A DNA stretch of 64,000 nucleotides from positions 1 through 64,000 of the forward strand of contig UQKU01000001.1 of the NCBI GenBank assembly GCA_900541675.1. Direction: 5' to 3'. The translations under genes and the position numbers were made by a program. The stretch's first letter is position 1. Every line of letters starts with the position of its first letter. This DNA comes from an uncultured Collinsella sp. Lineage in GTDB: Bacteria > Actinomycetota > Coriobacteriia > Coriobacteriales > Coriobacteriaceae. The notes under the pieces were generated by a model, which worked only from the letters and a program-made list of their open reading frames with translations, ran no database searches and was not told the DNA's origin. Shown here piece by piece: positions 16,140 through 26,093 of this stretch.

Positions 16140-18593
16140 TTACGAGCGGACTTCGCCGTTTACGCCCTTGCACACCTTGGTGACGATCTTCTGGTGCGCC
16201 TTCTCGACCTCTTCGCTAGTAAGCGTGTGGTCGTCCGAGCGATACGTGAGCGCAAAGGCCATGGACTTCTTGCCCTTGCCGATACGAACCGGATCGCGGT
16301 AGACATCGAACAGGCGCACGCCCTCGAGCAGCTTGCCGCCGGCGCTGGTAATACGGCGCTCAAGATCCTCGCAGGTCACGGCATTGTCGACCACAATGGC
16401 AAGGTCGTGCTCAACGGCCGGGTACTGCGAGAACTCGCGGTAGTTCTCCTGGTTGCGGGCGCCCTTGATCAGCTTGTCCAGGTCAAGCTCAAAGGCAACG
16501 ACAACCTCGTCGATGCCGCAGGCCTCGCGCGCCTCGGGGTGGATCTCGCCGACCCAACCCAGCACGGTGCCGCCGGACAGAACCTCGGCCGCACGACCCG
16601 GCTGCAAAAAGGCATAGCCCTCGCCCTCGACGGGACGGAAGCGAACCTTCTCGATGCGCAGCTGGGCGAGCAGCTCCTCGACGATACCCTTGCCAAAGAA
16701 GAAACGCAGTTTACGGTACTTCATGTTCCAAGACTGCTCGCTCCACTGGCCCGAGAGCACACCCGCGACGGACTTGGTCTCCTTGGGCAGGCTGGCGTTC
16801 TCGCGACCGTGGAACAGGCTGCCGACCTCGTACAGGTGCACGTTGGGCGTACCGTGCGCCTCGTTGTAGGCCACGGACTGCAGCAGGCCCGGCAGCAGCG
16901 AACGACGCATCTCGGTCTGCTCGGCCACCAGCGGGTTCATGAGCACCACGGGGCAGCCGCGACCCTCGGTGGGCATGCCGATCTTCTCCAGGTCGCCCGG
17001 GGCGGCAAAGCCAAAGGTCGTGGTCTCGTTGAGGCCGCAGGCGCGCAGGATCTCGCCGACCTTGCGGGTGAGCTTCTGCTCGCGGGTCAGGCCGCCGATG
17101 TGGTTCTTGGCAGCCGGGATGGTCGCCGTCACACGGCCCATGCCCCATAGGCGCAGGACCTCCTCGATCAGGTCAATCTCGCGCGGCAGGTCGGGACGGA
17201 AGCTCGGCGGGGTAACCATAAAGTCCTCGCCGTCGCGCTCGACGGTGCAGCCCAGACGGGTAAGCGAACGCTCGATAAAATCGGGCTCGATGTCGGCACC
17301 GCAGATGGCATGCACGCGGGCCAGGCGCAGCTTGATGCTGTCGATGGTCTTGGGCGCGGGGAAAACATCGACATAGCCGGGAGCAACCTCGCCGCCGGCG
17401 ATCTCCTCGATGAGCGCGCAGGTAACGTTGGCGACATCCACGCAGCCAGTCTCGTCAACCTGGCGCTCAAAGCGAATGGAGGCGTCGGAGATCAGCGACA
17501 GATCGCGGCTGGTGTGCGAGGTGCGACCGGCGTTGAAGCAAGCGCTCTCGACCATCACGTCGACGGTGTCGTCCTCGATCTCGGAATCCATGCCGCCCAT
17601 AACGCCGGCCAACGCCACGGGGCGCTCGCCGTCGGTGATAAGGCCCATGCCGGCGTCGAGCACGCGCTCTTCGCCATCGAGCGTCGTGAATTTCTCATCC
17701 TGCTGGGCAGCGCGAACCACCACGTGACGGTGGCCATCGCGCTCGGCAAAGGTAGACAGGTCAAAGGCGTGCAGCGGCTGACCGGTGAGCATCATCACGT
17801 AGTTGGTGATGTCGACGATGTTGTTGTGCGGACGCACGCCCAGGGCGTTAAGGCGCTTGACCATCCAGTCGGGCGACGGGCCGACCTTCACGTTGCGCAC
17901 GATGCGGGCGACATAGCGGTCGCACAGGCCCTCGTCGGCAATCTCGACGGAAAGCTCGTCGTCGGTCGCGCGGCCAGTCTCCGCCTTGATGGCGGGCAGC
18001 TCAACGTGGAAATCGCGATCGAAAATGGCGCCGGTCTCGCGGGCCATGCCGATCATGGACAGGCAGTCGGGGCGGTTGGGCGTGATCTCGCAGTCGAGCA
18101 CAGTATCACTCGAGCCCACATACTCGGCAAACGGCATGCCGCAGGGCGTATCCTCGGGCAGGATCATAATGCCAGAGTGGTCGCCGCCCAGGCCGAGCTC
18201 GCGTGCGGAGCAGTTCATGCCCATGGACACGACGCCGCGAAGCTTGCTCTTCTTGATCTTGACGTCGCCGGGCAGAACTGCGCCGATCATGGCCGTGACG
18301 ATGTGGTCGCCGGCCTCGAAGTTCTGCGCGCCGCAGACGATCTGCAGCGGAGCGGGATTGCCGTCAGCGTCGAGGTTCTTGTCACCCACGTCGACCGAGC
18401 ACACATACATATGGTCGCTATCGGGGTGCGGGGTCTTGGTGAGCACCTTGGAGGTCACCACGTGGTCGAAGGATTCTCCCACGGTGTCAATCGCCTCGAC
18501 CTCGGTGCCGGTACGGATATATTCGTCCGAAAGAGTCTTGGGATCCTCCGGAATATCGATCATGGTCTTGAGCCAGTCGTAAGAAACACGCAT
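16140..18593 (-). CDS. pheT: Phenylalanine--tRNA ligase beta subunit
   Basis: 817 residues, the normal length. Order: N-terminal domain with the EMAP-like tRNA-binding part (about 40-150, e.g. IVCGAQNFEAGDHIVTA), B3/B4 editing domain, B5 (DNA-binding-like fold), catalytic-like core (RRSLLPGLLQSVAYN) and a C-terminal ferredoxin-fold anticodon-binding domain ending near HQKIVTKVCK. It forms the (alpha-beta)2 enzyme with PheS encoded 184 bases upstream on the same strand. The gap between the two genes holds no terminator, so both probably depend on the T-box upstream of pheS. Confidence 0.96.
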   Translation of the reverse strand: MRVSYDWLKTMIDIPEDPKTLSDEYIRTGTEVEAIDTVGESFDHVVTSKVLTKTPHPDSDHMYVCSVDVGDKNLDADGNPAPLQIVCGAQNFEAGDHIVTAMIGAVLPGDVKIKKSKLRGVVSMGMNCSARELGLGGDHSGIMILPEDTPCGMPFAEYVGSSDTVLDCEITPNRPDCLSMIGMARETGAIFDRDFHVELPAIKAETGRATDDELSVEIADEGLCDRYVARIVRNVKVGPSPDWMVKRLNALGVRPHNNIVDITNYVMMLTGQPLHAFDLSTFAERDGHRHVVVRAAQQDEKFTTLDGEERVLDAGMGLITDGERPVALAGVMGGMDSEIEDDTVDVMVESACFNAGRTSHTSRDLSLISDASIRFERQVDETGCVDVANVTCALIEEIAGGEVAPGYVDVFPAPKTIDSIKLRLARVHAICGADIEPDFIERSLTRLGCTVERDGEDFMVTPPSFRPDLPREIDLIEEVLRLWGMGRVTATIPAAKNHIGGLTREQKLTRKVGEILRACGLNETTTFGFAAPGDLEKIGMPTEGRGCPVVLMNPLVAEQTEMRRSLLPGLLQSVAYNEAHGTPNVHLYEVGSLFHGRENASLPKETKSVAGVLSGQWSEQSWNMKYRKLRFFFGKGIVEELLAQLRIEKVRFRPVEGEGYAFLQPGRAAEVLSGGTVLGWVGEIHPEAREACGIDEVVVAFELDLDKLIKGARNQENYREFSQYPAVEHDLAIVVDNAVTCEDLERRITSAGGKLLEGVRLFDVYRDPVRIGKGKKSMAFALTYRSDDHTLTSEEVEKAHQKIVTKVCKGVNGEVRS

Positions 18594-18777
18594 CTAGCTC
18601 TCCTTTCATACTGAAAGCCTGCGAAGAGATGCAGGTGGAAACTTCAACTTTGTGAACATTCCTTACAAAGCGAGGGTTGTCCAAGTGCGGCAGATCGGCC
18701 CGAAAGAGGAGCGCCGCGTACTTTGGTATGCAAGCGACGAATGAGCGCCGAGGTGCCGTGCTTGGGCAGGCCGCAGC

Positions 18778-19854
18778 CTAGAACTGATTCAGGAAACGCA
18801 TATCGCCCGTCATGAGCGTTCTGAGGTCGGGCAGGTCGTAGCGCAGGGCCGCGACGCGCTCGGCGCCAATGCCAAAGGCGAAGCCGGTATACTTCTCGGG
18901 GTCGATGCCACAGTTGATAAGAACGTTGGGGTCGACCATGCCGCAGCCCAGGATCTCGATCCAGCCGCTGTGCTTGCAGAAGTTGCAGCCCTTGCCGCCG
19001 CAGACGTGGCAGCTCACGTCCACCTCGCAGCTGGGCTCGGTGAAGGGGAAGAAGTGCGGGCGGTAACGCGTCTTGCGATCCTCGCCAAACATGCACTTAA
19101 CAAAGTAGTCGAGCGTGCCCTTAAGATCGCCAAAGGTGATGCCCTCGTCGACGACCAGGCCCTCGATCTGGTTGAACTGCGGCAGGTGGCAAGCGTCGGC
19201 TGTATCGGGACGGTAAACGGTGCCCGGGCAGATCATGTAGATGGGCGGCTTTTGCGACTCCATGGTGTGGATCTGCACGCCCGAGGTCTGGGTGCGCAGC
19301 AGCACGTCGGACTCGCCATGGGCGTGGGCCTCGGGGTGCGCGACGCTGCCGGGGTTGTTGTCGACCACGTAGAAGGTATCGCGGGCCGAGCGGCTCGGGT
19401 GATCCATGGGGGCGTTGAGCGCGGTGAAGTTGTAGTAGGAGGTGTCGACCATGGGGCCGGACTCGACGGTGTAGCCGATGCCGCAGAAGATGTCCTCGGC
19501 CTCCTCGATGATCTGCTTGATCAGGTGCTGGTGACCAATCTGCGGACGGATGCCCGGCAGCGTGATGTCGACGGCCTCGTGCTCGAGTGCGTGCTTGAGG
19601 GCGGCGGCCTTCATCTCGGTGGTGCGCTCATCGAGCATGCCCTCGATCAGCTGGCGCATCTCGTTGGCGCGCTTGCCCATGACGGGGCGATCCTCGGGGG
19701 CAAGCTTGCCCATCATGCGCATCAGGCCGGTGATGCGGCCCTTGCGGCCGAGCAGCTCGACGCGCGCAGCCTCGAGCTTGGCGGCGTCGTCGGCGCCTGC
19801 GACGAGCTCCTTGGCCTCTTCCTCGAGTTTGACCAGATCATCAATCAGACTCAT
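18778..19854 (-). CDS. pheS: Phenylalanine--tRNA ligase alpha subunit
   Basis: 358 residues starting MSLIDDLVKLEEEAKEL behind AAGGGAAGAC; longer upstream frames would run through the T-box terminator and are rejected. It has the N-terminal coiled coil, then class II motifs: motif 1 around GIRPQIGHQHLI, motif 2 near RTQTSGVQIHTM and YRPDTADACHLPQFNQIEG, and motif 3 GFAFGIGAERVAAL. It charges tRNA-Phe together with PheT. Expression is probably controlled by uncharged tRNA-Phe through the leader at 19941-20232. Confidence 0.96.
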   Translation of the reverse strand: MSLIDDLVKLEEEAKELVAGADDAAKLEAARVELLGRKGRITGLMRMMGKLAPEDRPVMGKRANEMRQLIEGMLDERTTEMKAAALKHALEHEAVDITLPGIRPQIGHQHLIKQIIEEAEDIFCGIGYTVESGPMVDTSYYNFTALNAPMDHPSRSARDTFYVVDNNPGSVAHPEAHAHGESDVLLRTQTSGVQIHTMESQKPPIYMICPGTVYRPDTADACHLPQFNQIEGLVVDEGITFGDLKGTLDYFVKCMFGEDRKTRYRPHFFPFTEPSCEVDVSCHVCGGKGCNFCKHSGWIEILGCGMVDPNVLINCGIDPEKYTGFAFGIGAERVAALRYDLPDLRTLMTGDMRFLNQF

Positions 19855-19940
19855 GTCTTCCCTTTCGTCTCTCGCGCTCCCCGCTCGCCGGGACGACTGC
19901 CGCCGCCCGGCGTTGCGAAAACGCGGCCCGGTTCGGTAAC

Positions 19941-20232
19941 AAAAAACCGTCCTCGGGCATGTGCATTGCCCAAGGACGGTTGAATTCCGCGGTACCACCT
20001 TGTTTGACCCGGCGGATGTCTGGCCCGCCGTGCCCACTCTGCGCCCCTTATCGCGAGGCTCACGGCTTCCCTACTGGGGCTTCGCCGCCGCTAGCCGCGC
20101 GCCCGTTGAGGTCGCTGCTCGGGAGTGAACGCTTGGCCCTTGCCACCGCAGGAAGGCTTGCAGCCCATGACCTTCCCTCTCTTGCCGGCGACGCGGCGGG
20201 CAAAACCCTCTCCGTCAACGCATTGGGCTATA
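19941..20232 (-). promoter_or_regulatory. T-box leader (tRNA-Phe responsive) of pheST
   Basis: On the minus strand the T-box sequence AAGGTGGTACCGCGG is at 20001-19987, followed by the terminator AACCGTCC...GGACGGTTTTTT (19982-19941). The upstream 230 bases hold the stem I region starting near AGAGAGGGAAGG. A TTC codon at 20129-20127 within GCGTTCACTCC is a candidate specifier for Phe, but I did not fold stem I. Uncharged tRNA-Phe would stabilise the antiterminator and allow pheST transcription. Confidence 0.9.
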
Positions 20233-20358
20233 GGATACCACATTGTGTGGGCGTATCGCCGCGTTCCGTTTTGTTCGTGCTGGGTACAAGGTAAGTAGCT
20301 GTGCAAACTGGCCGCGTCGCCGCATGCGACGGGCGACCTGCGAGATTAAGGATACGGT

Positions 20359-21933
20359 ATGGGAAAGAAGCACGATAAGAAGGCCGAGCCCGCAGCGGGC
20401 AAGACGCCCAAAGGCATGAAGGTCGATAAGGCCGTCAAAAAATTCCGCAAGCTCGAGGGCAAGCTGTGGACCCGCGAGTACCTGCTCAAGATTGCCGAGT
20501 TTGACGGCGCGACCATTGCCCCCGCCAACGGCGCCGCAGCGCGCGCCGACGCCATGGGCACCCTTGCCGGCGAGCATCATAAGCTCCTGACCAGCGAAAA
20601 GTCTGTCGAACTTGTGCGCTCGCTGGCACGCGAAACCGTCGCCGGCGGCAAGATCGACGACCCGCAGCTGCTCGACGAGATCCGCGTACTCGGCCGCGAC
20701 CAGCGCGAAGCGAGCGTCATTCCCACCGAGGAGGCCGAGGCCTGGACCAGGCTCACCTGCGAGGCCGACGCCGTGTGGCACAAGGCCAAGACGGCCAATG
20801 ACTGGGCGAGCTTTGAGCCCTATGTGGATAGAATCGTCGGCCAGCTTAAGCATCAGGCCGAGCTCATGGACCCCAAGCGCGACCCATACGATGTTTGGCT
20901 TGACCAGTACGAGCGCGGCCTTTCCGCCAAGAGCTTCGATGCGTTTTGCGATGAGGTCAAGGCTACGGTCGTGCCGCTCGTGCACGCCATCGGCGAGCGC
21001 GGCCAGCAGCCCGCTGCCGACTTTTTGCACGCCCGCGTGCCCGAGGCTGCCCAGCGTGCCATGAGCTTCGATCTTATGAAGCTCGTCGGCCTGGACCTGA
21101 ACGACACCACGCTTGCCTTTACCGAACACCCGTTTAGCGAGGGCTTTGCCGTGGGTGACGCGCGCATCGCGACGCACATCTATGAGGACGACTGCATCTC
21201 CAACGTCTACAGCATCATCCACGAGGCCGGTCACACCATGTATGAGCTGGGCGTGAACCCCGCCTATGCGCGCACCTGCCTGGAGGGCGGCACCTCCATG
21301 GGCATCCACGAGAGCCAGAGCCGCTTCTTTGAGAACACCGTGGGTCGCAGCCGCGCCTTTATGGGACCGCTGCTCGAGGTGCTGCGCCGCCACGCGCCCG
21401 AGGTCTACGGCAACGTGGACGAGGACACGCTCTACCGCGCCGTGAACATCGCGCAGCCGTCGCTGATCCGTACCGAGGCCGACGAGCTCACCTACCCGCT
21501 GCATATTATGGTGCGCTACCAGATTGAGCGCATGCTGTTTGCCGGCGAGGCCACGGCCAAGGACATCCCCGCGCTTTGGAATCGTTTTATGGACGAGTAC
21601 CTGGGCATTCCCGTCCCCGACGACACGCGCGGCTGCCTGCAGGATACGCACTGGAGCGGCGGCTCGTTTGGCTACTTCCCCACGTATGCGCTGGGCAGCG
21701 CCTACGACGCCATGTTTGTGCCGGCCATGTGCCGCGACGGTGTCGACCTCAACGGCGCCTGTGCGAGCGGCAACCTGGCACCCGTCCGCGCCTGGCTGGG
21801 CGAGCACATTTGGCAGTGGGGCCGTGCCAAGGACGCGCCGGAGCTCATCAAGGGCGCATGCGGCATGGCGTTCGATGCCCGCTACTACTGCAGCTACCTG
21901 CAGGACAAGTTCACCACGCTCTACGAGCTGTAA
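20359..21933 (+). CDS. Carboxypeptidase M32 (thermostable carboxypeptidase 1 family)
   Basis: 524 residues, the usual M32 length. The zinc motif HEAGH is at about residues 288-292, followed by the M32 signature HESQSRFFEN (about 315-324), TYPLHIMVRYQIE and a C-terminal GIPVPDDTRGCLQDTHWSGGSFGYFPTYALG. It is a cytosolic metallocarboxypeptidase that removes C-terminal residues, often with broad specificity. The start has AAGGA six bases upstream. The first 45 residues are lysine-rich and longer than in Thermus or Pyrococcus enzymes. It is divergent from the pheST leader and followed by its own terminator. Confidence 0.93.
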   Translation: MGKKHDKKAEPAAGKTPKGMKVDKAVKKFRKLEGKLWTREYLLKIAEFDGATIAPANGAAARADAMGTLAGEHHKLLTSEKSVELVRSLARETVAGGKIDDPQLLDEIRVLGRDQREASVIPTEEAEAWTRLTCEADAVWHKAKTANDWASFEPYVDRIVGQLKHQAELMDPKRDPYDVWLDQYERGLSAKSFDAFCDEVKATVVPLVHAIGERGQQPAADFLHARVPEAAQRAMSFDLMKLVGLDLNDTTLAFTEHPFSEGFAVGDARIATHIYEDDCISNVYSIIHEAGHTMYELGVNPAYARTCLEGGTSMGIHESQSRFFENTVGRSRAFMGPLLEVLRRHAPEVYGNVDEDTLYRAVNIAQPSLIRTEADELTYPLHIMVRYQIERMLFAGEATAKDIPALWNRFMDEYLGIPVPDDTRGCLQDTHWSGGSFGYFPTYALGSAYDAMFVPAMCRDGVDLNGACASGNLAPVRAWLGEHIWQWGRAKDAPELIKGACGMAFDARYYCSYLQDKFTTLYEL

Positions 21934-21955
21934 GGCATAACCGACACGCCAACGC

Positions 21956-21998
21956 AAAGGGGACGCCGCGGAACCAATCCGCAGCGTCCCCTTTTTTC
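21956..21998 (+). terminator. Rho-independent terminator of the M32 carboxypeptidase gene
   Basis: AAGGGGACGC..CGGA and TCCG..GCGTCCCCTT pair, followed by TTTTTT, 22 bases past the stop. Confidence 0.92.
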
Positions 21999-22052
21999 AC
22001 CCAATAACTAGGTACCCAATGACTAGTTCGTTGACGCTAATGTCTTGGCAAC

Positions 22053-22166
22053 GTCAGCGAAAACGACCCTAAGCGAGCAAGGTGACGTGAAATGAAAGGG
22101 CGCTGACCTTCTGGTCGCGCCCTTGAAATTGAACGTCAGATTGCCGCTTGGGGTCGTTTGCAGCGT
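22053..22166. repeat. Large nested palindrome between M32 peptidase and glmM
   Basis: The outer arms (about 22053-22089 and 22131-22166) share ACGACCC-AAGCG-GCAA-TGACGT with mismatches. The inner hairpin AAGGGCGC-GACC-TTCT-GGTC-GCGCCCTT (22095-22123) is nearly perfect. There is no T tract, so it is not an ordinary terminator. Purpose unknown. Confidence 0.6.
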
Positions 22167-22172
22167 CGAGCA

Positions 22173-22200
22173 GTTACGCGGTTTGGTAAAACCGCGTAAC
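22173..22200 (-). terminator. Perfect 12-bp hairpin overlapping the glmM stop codon
   Basis: GTTACGCGGTTT (22173-22184) and AAACCGCGTAAC (22189-22200) are perfectly complementary with a 4-base loop. The last base of the right arm belongs to the glmM TAG. No T tract follows, so it may protect the mRNA 3' end rather than terminate. Confidence 0.5.
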
Positions 22201-23531
22201 TACAGAGCCTCGAGCGCGTTGGCGATGCGCTTCATGACGGCGTCGGCGGCGGCTTGGTCGGGGGCTTCGGCCAAAACGCGGATCACCGACTCGGTTCCGC
22301 TCTTGCGCACCAGTACGCGGCCCTCGCCTGCCAGCGCGGCCTCGGCCTCGGCGATGGCGTTCTGCACGCCCATGTTCTCGAGCGCGGCGTCCTTGTCCGC
22401 CACGTGCACGGCCACCTGCGCCTGCGGCAGCAGCTTGCACGGAGCCGTGAGCTGCGAGAGTGTCTCGCGCTCGGCACGAATCACTTCCATCACGCGCAGC
22501 GAGGTCATAATGCCGTCGCCCGTGCGCTCGATATCGCCAAAGATCGTATGGCCCGTCTGCTCGCCACCCAGGCTGTAGCCGCCCTCGCGCATCTTGGCAT
22601 ACACGTGACGGTCGCCCACGCCGCTGGTCACGGCGCTCAGACCGGCAAGCTCCAGCGACTTGACCAGGCCAAAGTTGCTGGCGATCGTCGGCACCACGGT
22701 ACCGCCCGAAAGGCGACCGTGCTTGTTCAGATACACGCCGCACACGTACAGGATCTGGTCGCCGTCTACCACGCGACCGCGCTCGTCCACGGCCAAGCAG
22801 CGATCGGCATCGCCATCGTAGGCAAAACCCACGTCCAGCCCCTGCTCCACCACGTGGCGCTGCAGGCGCTCCATATGCGTGGAGCCGCAGTCGACGTTGA
22901 TGTTAAAGCCATCGGGCGCGGCGTTGATCACGCGCACGTCGGCACCCAGTGCGTCGAACACCGGCTTGGCCACCGAGGAAGCCGAGCCGTTGGCGCAGTC
23001 AATACCGATCTTGACGCCCTGCAGCGAAAAGTTCGCGCTGGCGATGAGCGAAGCAATGTAGCGGTTGCGGCCCTGCATGTAGTCCACCGTGGCGCCGATG
23101 TGATTGCCCGTTGCCAGCGGCACCTCGCTCTTGCCATCGATATAGTCCTCGATGAGCTCCAGTACGTCCTCGTCCATCTTAAAGCCGTCGCTGTTGACGA
23201 GCTTAATGCCGTTATCGCAAAACGGGTTGTGGCTCGCGCTGATCATGATGCCGCAATCGAAGCAGCCTTCCACGGTCTGATGCGCTACGCCCGGCGTGGG
23301 GATCACGTGCAGCATATAGGCGTCCGCACCGCTCGCGACCAGGCCGCTCACTAGCGCCGCCTCGAACATATAGCTCGAGCGACGCGTGTCCTTGCCCACG
23401 ATGACGCGTGCCTTGCGCTCGTGGTTGGCGCCGTAATACCAGCCCACAAAACGGCCAATTTTATAAGCGTGCTCTACCGTCAGCCCAACATTGGCCTCAC
23501 CGCGAAAGCCGTCGGTGCCAAAGTACTTCAT
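22200..23531 (-). CDS. glmM: Phosphoglucosamine mutase
   Basis: 443 residues; converts glucosamine-6-phosphate to glucosamine-1-phosphate for UDP-GlcNAc and cell wall synthesis. The active-site serine is Ser100 in ISASHNP, the metal loop is DGDADR, the sugar-binding loop GGEQTGH and the phosphate-binding loop near RVLVRKSGTESVIRV. GlmM enzymes use this serine loop rather than the TASHNP of phosphoglucomutases. The start MKYFGTDGFRG is canonical. It is monocistronic: a DUF4012 gene terminator lies upstream and hairpins lie downstream. Confidence 0.95.
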   Translation of the reverse strand: MKYFGTDGFRGEANVGLTVEHAYKIGRFVGWYYGANHERKARVIVGKDTRRSSYMFEAALVSGLVASGADAYMLHVIPTPGVAHQTVEGCFDCGIMISASHNPFCDNGIKLVNSDGFKMDEDVLELIEDYIDGKSEVPLATGNHIGATVDYMQGRNRYIASLIASANFSLQGVKIGIDCANGSASSVAKPVFDALGADVRVINAAPDGFNINVDCGSTHMERLQRHVVEQGLDVGFAYDGDADRCLAVDERGRVVDGDQILYVCGVYLNKHGRLSGGTVVPTIASNFGLVKSLELAGLSAVTSGVGDRHVYAKMREGGYSLGGEQTGHTIFGDIERTGDGIMTSLRVMEVIRAERETLSQLTAPCKLLPQAQVAVHVADKDAALENMGVQNAIAEAEAALAGEGRVLVRKSGTESVIRVLAEAPDQAAADAVMKRIANALEAL

Positions 23532-23546
23532 GCGCTCTCCTTACAA

Positions 23547-23580
23547 AATAGGGGCGAACAGATTGTCTGTCCGCCCCAAA
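23547..23580 (-). terminator. Rho-independent terminator of the DUF4012 gene
   Basis: On the minus strand GGGGCGGACAGA pairs with TCTGTTCGCCCC and is followed by TATTTTG, about 35 bases past the stop. Confidence 0.75.
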
Positions 23581-23614
23581 ATGGTACTCGATTATCTGCG
23601 CTACCAGAAAAACC

Positions 23615-25954
23615 CTACGCCGACGCGCTGTCGCGAGCCGCCTGGCATGTAGGAGTCTGACGCAGCGTAAGCGGCTTGTCCCCCGCCTCGGCCGACGTGG
23701 TCAGCGTATACGCGATCGTCGTCGTCTCGCCAGCATGCAGGTCAACGGTGCCCGAATAGAAGGGGATTCCATGCCACGTAGCGGCGCCAAGACCAAACTG
23801 GGTGCCCTCAACCGTAAGGTCACTGATGTTGCCGCCCGTCGGGGCAAACAGTGAGACATTCAGACGCTCGTCGTCGCGCGCGGCATCGGGCGCGCTCGCC
23901 GCGACGTAGTCGGGCAGCTTACCGGCCTCCTCCTGCGTCATGATGTTCGTCAGGGTAACGGTGATGCGATAGGAGCACGTGCCGTCGCCGTTCTTCACGC
24001 CCTGGCCAATCTGCGTGTCGGCGTTCAGATACCAGTCGAGCTTGGAGAAGCTCAGGTTGTTAAAGTAAACGCCGGCAACGGGATCGGCACTCGGATCATC
24101 CGGATCGGGCAGCGAAGCGTCAATGCCCGTCTCCTTGATGGCATTCTGCTCGTCATCGTTTCTCATCCAAGCAATCAGACGGCCCTCTTCGGCACCGCGC
24201 TCGAATGCACCGACAAGCTTCGTAACGTCGACGTCACCGATGCCACCGAGAATCTTGTCGAAGGCGGCGCTGGCAACAGACGCAAAGATGCCGTCCGATT
24301 CTTCGACCGGATAGTTCCAATACACATCGTGCATGAGAACCTTCGCCGCGTTGGTACCGTCGACGACCGTACCATCGGGCAGCGAGACATTACCGACAAG
24401 GCCCAGCAGGTACTGCAAGAACACAGGATCGATGCCGACGACGCCATCAACGTCCTGCCCATACTGGGACTTCCACAGCGCGGCGACACGCTGCGAGTTG
24501 CGGGGCCAATCGGGTGAATAGGTATTGCCCGAGTTGTACAGGTTACTGTGGTTGCCGAACAGTGCCTCATCCTCTTCGTCGACGCTCTCGACTGCCTCAT
24601 CCTCGCTGAGTCCAATGCGGGGAACAAACTCGCCAATCGACATCTGACCATCGGTAACTGAAATCAAACCTTGCGAACCACCAAAACCGCCGCAAGCACG
24701 AATCTCGACGTTGTTCATGGCATACAAAAGATAGTTGCGCGTCTGGCCATTGGCGCCGAGCATCTGGGGCAGAACGGGGGCGACTTTCTCCGCCGCGTCG
24801 ACCGCACCGTTCAGGGTGGCAAAGCCGTCCTTTGCCTTATCGACCAGCTCGGTTACCTGGGCGATATGCGTATCGCCAATACCCTGCACCTTTTTGTTGG
24901 CGCTCTTGAACGCCTTCGAGCTATCGGAGAGCGAATCGGCGACCGCCTGCAGCGCGGACACGTTGATTGTCCCGTCCTGGAACAGCTTACCGGGCGTTGC
25001 CTGAGCGAGATTATCGGCCATGGGGACCAGCGCGCCGCTCGAAACATCGGACAGAGCGTCGACCATGGTGCGGGCGGCGTTAATATCGCCGCCGTACACC
25101 GGAATGAACGAAGCCATCGTCCACACCGGACTCGAGGTCTCCTTCTTCATGCTGCTGCAGAGCTCGTCAATTTTTTTCGCATCGTCGGGCAGGGTCGAAA
25201 AATCGCCCGACGTGACCTTGTCCTTAAGGCCGCCGACGATCTCGACTGTTTCCTTTGCCTGGCTCTTCACGGTTTTTGCCGAGTTAAACAGCATGAAGCC
25301 ACTCACGCCAAAAGCGACAAGAACCACCGCGACGATGACAGCAACAACGGCTGCAACGCGGCGCTTCTTGCGCTCGCCCTTGCGATGGCGATGGCGAACC
25401 AGGCCGTTCGAGGTCGGGCTCGTCGAGGAATCACCGCCGTAGTTCAAGCCAAAATCGTAATAATCTTCTTTAGAGCCCGAGCCCTTAAACTCGGCACCGT
25501 CGTCATTGAGACGGGCAAACGTGCCGGTTTCGGAAGCGCCCGTATAGATAGTGCCTAGGTTACCCGTAAGCCCTGCGTCTCCAGCAGAAGAAGCACTATT
25601 GGCGGGATTGGCAGAGTTGACGGGGCCGGCGTTGTGGGCGCGATGAGCGTTGTTAGCGGGGCCAGTGGAGCCGGCGACATTTGCACCGCCCGTTGGCGCC
25701 GGACGGACCCCGGCCGACGAAGCCGCAGAGCCCGCCCCGCCCGGAAATGCCTGCCTGCCTACGCGACCAGCCTGTTTTGCCTTTTGAGACTGTTCGTACA
25801 GAGCGGCAAACATCGCCGTTTCGCCCGGAGACGTACGGTTGCCAGCACCGTTTTGGCTGGATCCACTCGGTACGTCAGCGTTTCCAGTCCCATTTGAACA
25901 CGGCGGAACTGCAGGGCGCTCGCCGTCGCCGTTCTTAAAGTGGTTACCAGCCAT
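23615..25954 (-). CDS. DUF4012 domain-containing membrane protein
   Basis: 779 residues. Residues 1-195 are low-complexity (Asn/Ala/Gly/Ser rich with repeated N-S-A-N units) and end in a basic patch RHRHRKGERKKRR, followed by one membrane helix (VAAVVAVIVAVVLVAFGVSGF, about 208-230). The extracellular part (about 240-779) has the DUF4012 features YLLYAMNNVEIRACGGFGGSQG, WPRNSQRVAALW and GIDPVFLQYLL. Topology is cytoplasmic disordered tail, single anchor, large outside domain. DUF4012 proteins are common in Actinobacteria near surface-polysaccharide genes, but no biochemical role is established to my knowledge. It has its own terminator. Confidence 0.85.
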   Translation of the reverse strand: MAGNHFKNGDGERPAVPPCSNGTGNADVPSGSSQNGAGNRTSPGETAMFAALYEQSQKAKQAGRVGRQAFPGGAGSAASSAGVRPAPTGGANVAGSTGPANNAHRAHNAGPVNSANPANSASSAGDAGLTGNLGTIYTGASETGTFARLNDDGAEFKGSGSKEDYYDFGLNYGGDSSTSPTSNGLVRHRHRKGERKKRRVAAVVAVIVAVVLVAFGVSGFMLFNSAKTVKSQAKETVEIVGGLKDKVTSGDFSTLPDDAKKIDELCSSMKKETSSPVWTMASFIPVYGGDINAARTMVDALSDVSSGALVPMADNLAQATPGKLFQDGTINVSALQAVADSLSDSSKAFKSANKKVQGIGDTHIAQVTELVDKAKDGFATLNGAVDAAEKVAPVLPQMLGANGQTRNYLLYAMNNVEIRACGGFGGSQGLISVTDGQMSIGEFVPRIGLSEDEAVESVDEEDEALFGNHSNLYNSGNTYSPDWPRNSQRVAALWKSQYGQDVDGVVGIDPVFLQYLLGLVGNVSLPDGTVVDGTNAAKVLMHDVYWNYPVEESDGIFASVASAAFDKILGGIGDVDVTKLVGAFERGAEEGRLIAWMRNDDEQNAIKETGIDASLPDPDDPSADPVAGVYFNNLSFSKLDWYLNADTQIGQGVKNGDGTCSYRITVTLTNIMTQEEAGKLPDYVAASAPDAARDDERLNVSLFAPTGGNISDLTVEGTQFGLGAATWHGIPFYSGTVDLHAGETTTIAYTLTTSAEAGDKPLTLRQTPTCQAARDSASA

Positions 25955-26093
25955 AGAGGAGTCCTCGCAATACTAAAAGTCAATAACGCTATTAGTTTAT
26001 GACATATTTGGCATCGTCAGTTAAACTCCAGATGCAGGCACCAATTCGCGGAATTGTGGTGCAACACCGTGTCCGTCTAGGCAGCGGCGTAAG

